Shown: positions 51,678 through 61,213 of the stretch, piece by piece
How positions within the stretch are numbered: the first letter of the stretch is position 1
Layout: each line of letters starts with the position of its first letter
Assembly: GCA_024663395.1 (NCBI GenBank)
Contig: JANFAH010000047.1
Coordinates: 310,001 to 374,000, forward strand
Reading direction: 5' to 3'
From: Pisolithus tinctorius
Lineage: Eukaryota; Basidiomycota; Agaricomycetes; Boletales; Pisolithaceae
Length of the DNA: 64,000 nt
Made by a program: the position numbers and the translations under genes
The notes under the pieces: model-generated
Databases searched by the model: none
Told to the model about the DNA's origin: nothing
Seen by the model: the letters and a program-made list of their open reading frames with translations, nothing else

Positions 51678-52037
51678 GCGGGTGAGCCAGTTGTGTCCCA
51701 AGACCAATGAACAGGCGGAATCCAACGGAGTTACATAACAGGAAACAGATGTGACATCGCCAGAGGCAAAGCAGACAGAGAAATCTACTACTTGGGAAAT
51801 GGCGGTATTACTAGTACCATCAAACAGTCGGAGAGGAATAGGTGGAGAGACTTTTTTTGTTGGGATTTTATATTTTTTAACTAAAGAGGGGTCGACGAAA
51901 CAGTGCGAAGAGCCTGAGTCGACCAGAGTGGGGAAAGTATCTACGGAGAAATCAGGAAGAGAAATAATCGGAAGAAGAGAATTAGGGTCGGAAAGAGCGG
52001 ATGCGTTGAGGTGGACTTCTGCATGGATGGGATCAAC

Positions 52038-52085
52038 GCTTCCTCCAGGACGTACAGGCTCCCTGGAGGAGCGGGTTAATTTTTT
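52038..52085 (-). promoter_or_regulatory. -1 ribosomal frameshift signal, element H
   Basis: Minus strand A AAA AAT (52085-52079) before the Gag TAA, followed by GCTCCTCCAGG...CCTGGAGGAAGC as a hairpin. Confidence 0.72.
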
Positions 52086-53356
52086 GACTCTGACCTCTCC
52101 GCAGGCGGAGCGGTCAGAGTGGCAGCTTTAGCAGCACGGGCCTTGGCAGCGCGGGAAGTCGACTTTGGGCAGTCCTTGGTGGAGTGACCAGGTTCACCAC
52201 AGAAGAGGCACAGCCCACCAGTAAGGCAGTGGAGTCGCTCAGCTGCTGTGAGCTTGCCATCTTTTCCGAGGAGATGGTTGATGTCAGACTTTGGCGCTTC
52301 GGCCTTTTTAGAGTCGGACTTAGGGGCGGAGGATGATGCGGAGGGTTTCAGCTTTGAGTTGGAGGTGCAGAGCAGAGTTCTTTCGGCAGGAGGAGGCTTG
52401 GCGGAGTGGGAGACTTCTGACCTGTGCTCCCAGTAGCGTGCATCTACTGTCTGGGCCAACTCGCGGAGTGCATGAAGAGTGGCGGGCTTGCCGACACGGG
52501 ACACTTCATCCTTGATGCGGTCAGGGAGACCCGAGTAGAAGCGGTGGCGGAGTGCGCCTTCGCCATAGTCCTTTACCTGAGAAGCCCAGTGGTTGAACTC
52601 CACCAAGTACTTCGCAATGCGCAAAGAGTCCTTCATGGTAAGATTTTCCAGATGCTGGACGGCATCCGCAGCAGCATCATGAGGGCCGAAATTGGTAGTG
52701 AGCTCACGGAGGAACTCGCAGTGGTCATCCATCCACAGTGGACAATTAAGGTAATCATCCGGATTGAGAAGGTCTGGTTCGAACCAGGCCAATGCCATGC
52801 CCTTAAGGTAGGACTGCGCATATGTGACCTTGGCTCGGTCGGAGCGGAATGCCCGAGGGTGGTCCTGGAAATTGAGCTCACATTGGACCAGGAACTCACG
52901 GAGTTTTTTAGGGTCGGACCCATCAAAGGTGTCCGGCTTGCGGACTTTGGTTCGCGGAGCGGAGTCTCCAGAGCGCTGGTTGGAGCGGGCTAGGGCATGG
53001 ATGGCCTGGGTCAGAGCAAGGACCGGGTCATCAAGGGGATCCCTGAGGTTGTCGGGATCATCCTCATCATCAGGCCCATCACCAGGATGGTAGTCAGGGT
53101 CATCAGGGTCATCGTCGGGGTCGCCTGGTCCATCTCCGCCAGGGTGAATGACAATAGGAGGTGGCAGAGAGTGGAGGGCAGACTGCTGACGGATGGAGGG
53201 TGCAGCACGTGAGGCGCTGTCTGGAGCAGGGTCGGAGTTGGAGCGCCCCCTGGAGGAGAAGCTCCGGAAGGGCTCAACAACCGAAGGGAGACGTCGGGGG
53301 TTTGCCAAGGCTGTAGCAAGGGCCTCGGTAGCATCCCGTTGTCAGAGACGTGTCAT
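52076..53356 (-). pseudogene. Gag of element H, early TGA
   Basis: Capsid and nucleocapsid match C: TFDGSDPKKLREFLVQCEL, SYLKGMALAWFEPDLL, FYSGLPDRIKDEV, and zinc knuckle CLFCGEPGHSTKDC. The ATG at 53356 (or 53365) is followed within a few codons by TGA (53342-53344) where an Arg codon would restore the frame. From there to the TAA at 52076 the frame is open. The Pro/Asp acidic linker is present. Full-length Gag could be made only by readthrough or an internal start. Confidence 0.85.
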
Positions 53357-53407
53357 GGGAGGCATAACAGATGTGGTAGGGGAAGTGAGAGAGCTCGTAC
53401 AAGTGAT

Positions 53408-53420
53408 AGTATGAATATAC
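53408..53420 (-). promoter_or_regulatory. Self-priming PBS of element H
   Basis: Minus strand ATATTCATACT (53418-53408) pairs with the RNA start AGTACGAATAT (53777-53767) at 10 of 11 positions. The mismatch is a CpG-type change. Confidence 0.7.
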
Positions 53421-54235
53421 TGTCAAAGTTGGACAACACCCCTGGCTCCTTCTTAGGGCGGAGTTGGAGCGGGTTGGGCTGCGGAGTACAGCGGTCAAAG
53501 TCCGAAGCAAATCCGACCACTGGGTGGCGAGATATTCGACGAACAGTGAGCGGAGGGGTATGAAGGAAAGTCTCGGAGGCTGAGGTCAGAGTCAGAGTTG
53601 GAGGTCAGAGGTCGGAGGTCGGATGAGAGGGCGTTGGGTTCAGCTAGTGCGCTGCCCCCTTGCACGAGCTCAGCCCTCGTATTTCAGAGGTGGAGCGGAC
53701 TCAGAGGAAGTGGAGACGAAACTCCAGAGGGGACTGAGAGGGAGTCGAAGGTGGGGACTTTATTCGATATTCGTACTGATTACATCGGAGTACTACGTGG
53801 CCTTATATATGATGTAGGTCAAGGGCGGTGCAGTACGGAATGTAAACCAATAAGTGTATAGTGGGTTAGAGTCCTTCCGACACAAGGGATAGAGAGTAGG
53901 GATGACGGGGACCTTAACTGAGACAAGGAAACTACTACAACGAGGAAGAGAGGGTAAATACCGAAGAGGCGGAAGAATGGAGAAAACTGACACGAGGGCG
54001 GAACCCTATCTAGAATGCAGGGCCACAAGTCTGACAGCCCACATGACCAACCTTAGGGCGGAGTTGAGCGGAGTTGGTCAGAACATGGACAGGGGACCTT
54101 GGAGAGGTGTGGAGATGTGTCGGGAGGGTCGGAGGAGCACGGAAACGCGTCGGAGGAGGGCGGAGAAGCACGGGAACATGTCGGAAAAGGGCGGAGTAGG
54201 TGTTAGGGGCTTACGCTGGTGTCATGGTCATGACA
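53421..54235 (-). repeat. 5' LTR of element H
   Basis: 815 bp, near-identical to the left LTR, followed by GTTAC. Confidence 0.92.
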
Positions 54236-56237
54236 GTTACACATGACTACGAGTGAGTCCGAGTGCACACACAGTGCCAAGGGAGAGCCTGAGGGCTGGG
54301 AGACAGGCCAGCGATGACCAGAGGTCCAGTAGTTCGGACCGGAATGGGACAAGCCGGGTTTGTGGGCAAGGGTCAAGTCCGAGGACTGTTCTGGGAACCC
54401 GAGGCTGGAGAAGCAACAACAAATGGGTCGGAGAACGGTCTAGGAGGCCACCAGATGGTTCCACAGGCCGGGACAGGGCAAAGCCGAGTCTGGGAGTGAC
54501 TAGACCGGCTGGACAGGGGTTTCCGGAGACAGCTGAAAGCTGTAGCCAGTGTTTTCAGGGGGCCAGAGTTGCACTTCGGAGCTGGGTTAAGGCAGGCCAG
54601 GAATGGCCAGGTAAGGCCTAGGGGTGTGCTTCAGAGCTGGGTCAGGGGAAACCGGAGACCGAAGATGTACAGGGGACTGGTGATGTCCAACTAATGTACC
54701 AGGGGTGTGCCACTAGGGCCAGAGGTGTGCTTCAAAGCTGGTTCAGGACAACACAGAGGCCGAGAGGTTCAGAGAGGTCCAGGGATGACCAAAAGATGGT
54801 CCAGGGGTGTACCAGTGTGCTGCTGAGTGGTACTGGAGTGACACAAAGACTGGGTGGGTGCCAGGAAGGCCGGAAAACCGGTCTAGGAATGCACTGGTTG
54901 GACCAGGAGTGCACTGCAGGGATACAGGGGGTCATGAGGAGTGCCAAGAAGGCTGGGGCAGGTCCAAGGTCTGCTCCAGGGGGTCATGGGGTCTGAAAGT
55001 GTATCTACAGAAAAGAAAACAGATAACAGAAAACCAAGAAAACATATAACAAAGAAACAGGAGACCGGAGCTAGAGGCAGGGGTCAAAGCCGAAGGCTGA
55101 GACCGAGGGTGGCTCAGGCCAGTGGTGGCCAAAGCTGGAGACCAAGACCAGGAGTGGCTGAAGCCTGTTGTGCTAAAGCGAGTGGTCTGGCAAACACAGC
55201 AAGACCGAAGACTGGTCAAGGGAACAGAAGGCCGGGAAGGCCGGGAACCGGTCTGAGAGTCAGAGAGGCTTGAACAGACAGGTGGGGACCGGTCTGGAGC
55301 CAGAGAAGACTGGAGGCCACCAGGAGACCAGTCTGGTGGTCAGGATGGGCCAGAAAGGCTAGTCAGAGACTGGTTTGGACCTGGGAAGGGCTGCAAGGCT
55401 GGAAATGTCAAAGGGAGACCGGTCTGGGGTTGGGCAGGGCCGGAGTGGCTGGCTGGGGGCCGGTCTGAAGGTGTTGGAGGGGTTTGGGGTAGTTGGAGAT
55501 GACCTGAGGTGCTATCCAGCTAGCAGGCTGATAACAGGAGGCCAAAACAGTGTAGGCCGGTGGGCTAACACTGAGATCGGGGTAACCAGGGGTAGCAAGG
55601 TGTAATCCCGAGGCCGGAAGTGGCAAACCCAAGTGCCGAGCACCTTGGAACAGGCCAGACAGGCCTCTGGAGGACAGTGAGGGATCAGGGGCTGTCTACG
55701 ACAGCTAGAGTCTGGTCGGGACAAGGACCAGAGGACCTGACATAGCCAGGCATGAACCAGGGATCAGCAGGTCATGAGACCGGTTCCATGAAGGCCTAGG
55801 GATGTCGGCAGGAGGGGAGTCCGGGTGTTGAGTCTGGTTTAGGGGTGTCCGGAGTTGGTTGGAAGTGGGTTTTCTGGTGGTGAGAAGCCTGAAGGCCAAA
55901 AGGGCCACTGGAGGACCGGTTCAGGGGGTCTGGAGACCGGGTGAGGCCTAGGGGTTGTCCAGCTGAAAGGCTGACAACAGGAGGCCGAGACTGGTGAGAC
56001 CGGTGAACACACAACCACCAAGGCCGAGGACTACCGAGACAGTGAGACTGGAGTACCAACACAAATGTCAGGGGCTGGGAGCAACCCAGGGCAGGTGGTT
56101 CAGGAGTGCTTCAGTATGCAAGGACCGGGCCAAGGAACTGGGAACCGGTGTGCAGGGACCGAGCAGGGTTGTGCTGAGGGCACTGGAGAGGTAGCAGACA
56201 GGAGTTTGGAAGAGGGTAGGTCACTAGCGAGGTCCCT

Positions 56238-56250
56238 TATCCCCCTCTTA
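56238..56250 (-). promoter_or_regulatory. Candidate central polypurine tract, element D
   Basis: Minus strand TAAGAGGGGGATA, identical over these bases to D's own 3' PPT, located about 58% of the way through an otherwise non-coding interior. Confidence 0.55.
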
Positions 56251-59099
56251 GGGTAGACTTCCCAAGTCTACAGGGGTGCAAGGTGTGGGCTAGGACCACC
56301 GAGAGGAGTACTGGACAGGTAGTAGGAGCACTAACACCGGAGTTGCAAGTCCGAGTACTGAGAATGCCGAGACTGGCTTAACAGGTGTCAAGACCGGTTT
56401 CAGGAAGCTTTTTCAAGGCCAGAAAAGCTTTAAAACCGGAGATACAAGGCCGGCAGAGCAGGCCGGACTGGTATGGGGATAGTAAGGAGTGTTGGAGTCA
56501 CAGGTGAGGGTATGAAGGCCGGAACCAGAGCCTGAGAGGAAACCAGAAGGCCGGTGAAGACCGGCAGGCCAAAAGACAACCGGTAAGACCGAAGTCAGGA
56601 GAGTGGGTAGGACCAGAGTTCCGGAGTCAATGGTAGGGTGACAGTGGCAATGGTTAGGGGAAGGTGAGGGGTCAGCTGGTACCCGAAGGGGCCTCGTGAA
56701 CATACAAGTTCCGGGGCAAGTGGGTGAGCTGGGAAACAGACTGGCAGAGTCAGGGGTTTGTCAGATGGGCCGAAGCCCAGGGTGTCTTGCAAGCAAATTC
56801 ATGCTCCAAGGCGGGGTTGACGTCAGGGGGGTTAGCGAACTTTTAGTACTAGGTGGGGATAGGTGACTGCACTACACTCGGCCACCAACGGGTGCCTATT
56901 GAGTGGGCTAGTCGGTTCCCTACAACCAAGATACTTCAGTTCCTAACGGGTTGACAAGGCCGATTAAAACAGGGGTCGGAGACCGAGAGAGAACCAAGGC
57001 CGGGTCCACCAAGGACTGGAAAGAGGTGCTAGGTCAAGACCATAGCACTGGGGTTGAGGATAGGGGTAGTTCCGGGAGGAGGGAGAGGCCTGAAGGCCAA
57101 ACGAGTGACAGAGGAGTAGCATAGAGCTACCCAAGGGGTATCAGAGGCCAAGGGAGGCCGGAGACAGGAGACCGGCCAAAAGAAGGAAGTCCGGAGTGAG
57201 CAAGACCGGTCAGGGACCATGAGGAAGTCTGGAGACGAGCACTGGAGAAGAGAAAGAAAACCAGAGTCAGCAAGACCAGTCAGGGGCTCTAAGGAAGTCC
57301 AGAGGTGTCAGGCCAGACAAAGGCTGACAAGGCCTTAGTGAAAGAGGGAAGACCAGGGCTCAGGAGACCAGTCATAAAGGAGTCCGGAGGAGGAAAAAGC
57401 GGACACAAATAGGGGGACCGGAGTTAGCAAGTCCAGTCCAAGGTTACAAAGCCAGGTTGAGGCCGAGGGACTGGCAGGACAAGCCAGGGCCACAAGGGGA
57501 CCGGAGTTGGTGAGTCCGGACCAGGGCTGTAAAGCCTGGTGAAGCTGTGGGTCTGGCAGGACAAGCCAGGAGGACTGCTAAGGGGAACAGAGTGGTGCAC
57601 TAATTGATTTGTCTCTACCAAGACCACCAGTTTGGCTTCTGGTGTACCAGAGTACCAACTTGTTGACCCAGTTAGGATCCTGGGGTAGACTCTAATTGTT
57701 TTGTCTCAACCGAGACTACTGGTTTTGGCTTCTGGAGTACGAAGCTACCAACTTGTTAACCCGGTTAGGATCCTGGGGTGGACAGAGGACAGGGAAAGGA
57801 CTGGAAGTGAGGTCAGGGACCGGGATAGGGGCCGGAGGACTGGCAGACCGGTCCTAGACCGAAAATCGGGGGTCAGGAGCAAGTCCAAAGGGCTAGCATG
57901 CCCAGGGGGTGCCTCTAAGTGAAAAGTGAGGCTGGCAGAGAGGTCAGGGATCGGGCTAAGGCCCAGAGGGCTGGCAGACCGGTCCTAGACCGAAATGGAG
58001 GTGTCATGCACTAGCTAAGACCACCAGAGCCGAGGCCTGGTGTAAGTCCAAAGGACAAGTACCATCCCAAGGCCGAGGTGACTAGTGCAGGACTGGGACA
58101 ATGGACAGGAGACCCAGGAGGGGTCTGTGAGGAACAGACAGGTCTGAGGGGAGCCAGGACCGGTCCAAAACCTAGTAACAGGTCTAGACAAGTCCGGGTG
58201 AGGTGGCTGAATCAAACCGGGGCCGAGAGGGCCAGTAACAAAGGGTAGGAGGCTGAGGGAAGTGGCAAACTGGCTTCAGGCAAGTCCGGGTGAGTGTGGA
58301 CAAGCCAACCAAGGCCAGACAGGCCGGTAACAGACAGTCTGGAGACCGGAAAGGGGGTCCAGGGCTCCAAGGCCAGTGTAGCAAAGGCCGAGGGCAGAGA
58401 CTGGACCCAAAAACTGCTAAAGCTGAGTGCCGATGGGGAACCAGGGAAGGTGTTGAGGGCCAGGACTGGCCAAGTCCAGGCCTGTGGGTTGCACCGGAGG
58501 TGCACAGAGGTCTGAAGACCAATATCAGGGAGTCAGGAGGTCAAATGAGTGATGTGATCCCAGTGTTCAGTATAGTAGAACTGGATGAAGACAGCTGGGC
58601 TGGAGTGCTGGGTTGACTGAGGTAAGGACTGTGGTGAAGACCAGGGTGACCAGCCAGGGGTCAGAGGTAGCTCAGGGGAGCTAACAGAAGTGAGTCCGGT
58701 TGATGAGGCTGGCTCAGGGGCAAGTCTGGAGAGTAACTCCGACTTGGAAGTGGGCTCAGGCATGAACCCGGGTTGGTGGTGAGTCCAGATGGTGAGTCCG
58801 ATTCAGGGGTTGACATGGCCGGTCCGGAGTCAGGAAGAAACGAGTGGCAGGCAGGGCTCAGGAGTGAGGGAATGGATGCATTAAGTTTTGACTACTAAGG
58901 ATGTAGTGTCAGGGGTAATGCAACCCGGGGGTGTGCAGAGTGCCAAGGGGCGCCAGGTTACCTCTCTGCTTTAGCAGAGATCTCCGGGTTGGGCTCCAGA
59001 GTCGGAGGAGAGGTATCCCGACGAGTCCTGATGGGCAAGGCCATGGGTAGGGGCTCTAGAGCAGGACCTAGACATGATGCAATGGCTTGCACAAGTGTG

Positions 59100-59112
59100 A
59101 GTCAGAATATAC
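59100..59112 (-). promoter_or_regulatory. Self-priming PBS of element D
   Basis: Minus strand ATATTCTGACT (59110-59100) is the exact reverse complement of the predicted RNA start AGTCAGAATAT (59518-59508) in the LTR. Confidence 0.78.
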
Positions 59113-60016
59113 TGTGAAGTACGGGTTTACCCTCGGGTGACTGGGCTTCAAGACCAGGTGACAGGGGCCAAGTCCGAGTGGCCAGAATCAAGGCCAGGAG
59201 ACAGGGGCCAAGTCCAGTTAGACTGGAGTTAAGGCCAGAGGTCAGGGGCTAAGTCTGGAGGACCGGACTTAAGGCCAGGAGTGTGGGAACAAGACCGGTA
59301 GCATGGGAAACCGACCAGTGTTGGAGTGCGCACAAGGGGAAGCCGGTCCGGGGTTGGATCTACCTCCCTTGGTCTCAGCTTATGTGCTGTACCCTTATGC
59401 AAGCCAGGGAGAGGTCCGGGACAGGGGCTGGGGATAGCTTAAGGCTCGGCCTTAGCTATAGAGTAGTCTCGAGGGGTAATACAGGAGTTGAGGGTAATAC
59501 TTAATTGATATTCTGACTGAGGGTGCTACGAAGTATGTACAGGGGTTAAATACATGAGGCCGGTCTGGGATAACGAACATGAAGCCGGACTTGTGAATAA
59601 GCTATTAGCAAGATGATTAGCAAGAGAGTGGATAGCCACAGTGGCTGTGCCGAGGCTAATAGCCCAAGTCCGGGTGACCAGCATACCAGGGTCAGACACA
59701 GGATTTGTACAGTAAGCAGAGTCAGATGAACGGGCTAGACTAAATATAGTACAAACAAAGGGAAACAGACCGGAGTTACGTCTGGGTGACCTGGACATAG
59801 ACCTGGGAGGACCGGGGTGGAGCAGCGCAAGGCCGAGAGGCCGAAATGGACCGGAGATAGGGGTAAAACACCGGACTTGAGTTATGCAGGCTGGAGTTGA
59901 GTTATCTAGGGCCGGGATTGGGTTTTCTAGGCTGGACTAGGACCGGACTTGACCGGAGATAGGGGCTAGGGGTCCGGACTGGGCTGAGTCCGAGTCCGAG
60001 AGTCATGGATATGACA
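59113..60016 (-). repeat. 5' LTR of element D
   Basis: 904 bp, same length as the left copy, followed by GACTT. On the minus strand GTATTTAA lies about 35-40 nt before the predicted RNA start. Confidence 0.92.
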
Positions 60017-60029
60017 GACTTCAATGCTT

Positions 60030-60413
60030 AGAAAGGGGGTAATGTTATGATTCACCCCTGTTTTTCCTCTTTTCACTGTATGTTTACCTCATGCTTGATC
60101 CATTGGACTATCTTTCCTTTTAGAGCCATCTTCTCCCTGATCTGATGGCTCCCTATTTCTGCCACTAGCATTATTTGCTCCATACATGCTTAGGACATGT
60201 GTCATTATTGTTCAACCAATAGTGTGGTTACCTTGTTACATGCAGATGCCTCATGGGTCTGTTTCTTTGTAGTATTTAGCCTGCTGGCTGAAGTCCTGGA
60301 ACCCCAGACTTGAGCTGCTCAATCATATGCAGCATTCTCTTAGAACTTCACCTTCAGAGTCCCCTAACCTGGACCACTCTTACTGGCATTGACTAAATCC
60401 TTTGTTGTTTACA
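60030..60413 (+). repeat. Probable PPT and 3' LTR of element E
   Basis: The purine tract AGAAAGGGGGTAA is followed at 60043 by TGTTATGATTCACC, a typical fungal LTR start. A matching end TTGTTTACA at 60413 is proposed but unproven, since no second copy lies in the window. It joins the zinc-knuckle ORF left of D once D is removed. Confidence 0.5.
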
Positions 60414-60479
60414 AAGGTTACTGCAGCCATTGCTCAGTAGAAACCCGTAGTCTGTGTTTGAGCTCTCCCTACATCTTGA

Positions 60480-61213
60480 CTTCAGTCAAGCATAACAGAG
60501 ACACACTCTCTGCATTGGATATTTTGCAGAGACATACTGGTTTCTCATTTTGTAGGGCAAGGGCCACCAACAAATGGGACATGTTGGATATATTGGAGAA
60601 CTCAGGCATTACATATATCATACAGAATACCTTACTACAGCAAGACATGGAAGACCCCTCCATCTATGTCAAGGTCAACATTGAAGGCACCAGAACCATC
60701 ATCAACACAGCTATTGCAGCTGGCATCTGTAGGCTCATCTACATGAGTTCCACAAGGGACATATTTAATGCCTATGATGTCATGAATGTCAACAAGTGAG
60801 TACCCTTTCTGGAGAAGCCATTTGACATGTATAATGATGCCCAGGAGGCATTTGGGCCTGGAGACAGCCAGATCAGTGACAACAATAATCTGTTCAATTA
60901 TACCTATGTCAAGAACCTCACATGCACACACCAACTCACAGGGAACAGGGTCATCCCTTGTCCCTCCTACTCTTCTACCATGTTGAGCAAACCTAGACTA
61001 GACCCTGAGACCACTTCAGCAAAGTCCAGCAAATCTTCATTCTGTGCTCTCCCTCCTGTATGTGCCACAACTGAATATCACTGCACAATGCGCAGCTCTG
61101 TGTGGACACTTGGTCCCTATGTCACACTCGCACCCAATGCTGAATCCATCCTATCTGCATTCAGCACCCCATTTGACTCACATGAGATCAAGTGTCTTGT
61201 TGACTATTCTTGA
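60480..61213 (+). pseudogene. ERG26-like sterol C-3 dehydrogenase, 5'-truncated pseudogene
   Basis: Related to sterol-4-alpha-carboxylate 3-dehydrogenase (decarboxylating), an NAD-dependent 3-beta-HSD/SDR enzyme of ergosterol synthesis in the ER. Visible parts: DILQRH, VKVNIEGTRTIINTAIAAGI, LIYMSST, VPFLEKPFDMYNDAQEAF, NNNLFNYTYVKNL and a C-terminal LGPYVTLAPNAESIL. The N-terminal Gly-rich NAD motif is absent; similarity starts just after the proposed LTR. The catalytic YxxxK is not evident: the expected YNDxKxxxE reads YNDAQEAFG. A TGA at 60797-60799 sits where an Arg codon is usual, with the same frame open on both sides until the final TGA. No intron is needed. A dead fragment of a host gene, or of a diverged paralogue. 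Confidence 0.75.

Larger units (their letters stand above)
34288..52075 (-). pseudogene. Pol of element H in three pieces
   Basis: Piece 1 (52075-51682) follows the frameshift signal and encodes the protease start ([12 protein letters not shown]); a small deletion shifts the frame near 51800. G is inserted next. Piece 2 (47622-45193) holds RYNPSIDW, the reverse transcriptase (YLDDILIYS), RNase H, the HHCC finger and the first half of the integrase core (SMDFIEHLP). C is inserted at the TSxRG motif. Piece 3 (35189-34288) holds the rest of the integrase (FVSHFFRSLGKALDM, QTERMNQTLEQYL) and the chromodomain (EISEILDSKVD, YLFRWAGYEN). Apart from the two insertions and the protease frameshift the frames look open, so H was younger than A when disrupted. 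Confidence 0.9.
33429..54235 (-). mobile_element. Gypsy element H (minus strand), interrupted by C and G
   Basis: Chromovirus with two 815-bp LTRs flanked by GTTAC (33424-33428 and 54236-54240). Gag is at the right and pol runs leftward. G splits the protease region and C splits the integrase. Pol ends about 45 nt before the PPT, so H has no room for the antisense gene found in A and C. Gag carries an early TGA and the protease region a small frameshift, so H is inactive. Confidence 0.92.
54241..59112 (-). other. Non-coding internal region of element D
   Basis: About 4.9 kb of purine-rich sequence on the plus strand full of short variants of ACCGGTCTGG, GGCCGAG and CAGGGGT. No gag, pol or other domain could be recognised on either strand. 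A short open stretch from an ATG near 59074 (MSRSCSRAPTHGLAHQ) sits where Gag would begin and stops quickly, perhaps a Gag remnant. A two-copy repeat of about 90 bp lies at 57599-57782. A 33-bp island similar to pol around the central PPT is kept near 56240-56265. Confidence 0.7.
32463..60016 (-). mobile_element. Element D: large non-coding LTR element (LARD-like)
   Basis: Two 904-bp direct LTRs with GACTT on both sides (32458-32462 and 60017-60021). Minus orientation follows from the PPT next to the left LTR and the PBS next to the right LTR. The internal region (33367-33428 plus 54241-59112) has no recognisable gag or pol domain. Element H is inserted 62 bp from the 3' LTR. PBS and PPT match the self-priming Gypsy families here, so mobilisation by a relative is likely. 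Confidence 0.88.

Noticed and set aside
54253..59504. Numerous short ORFs in the interior of D
   Set aside because: They are Pro/Gly/Arg-rich low-complexity frames on both strands, none longer than about 140 codons and none with a recognisable motif.
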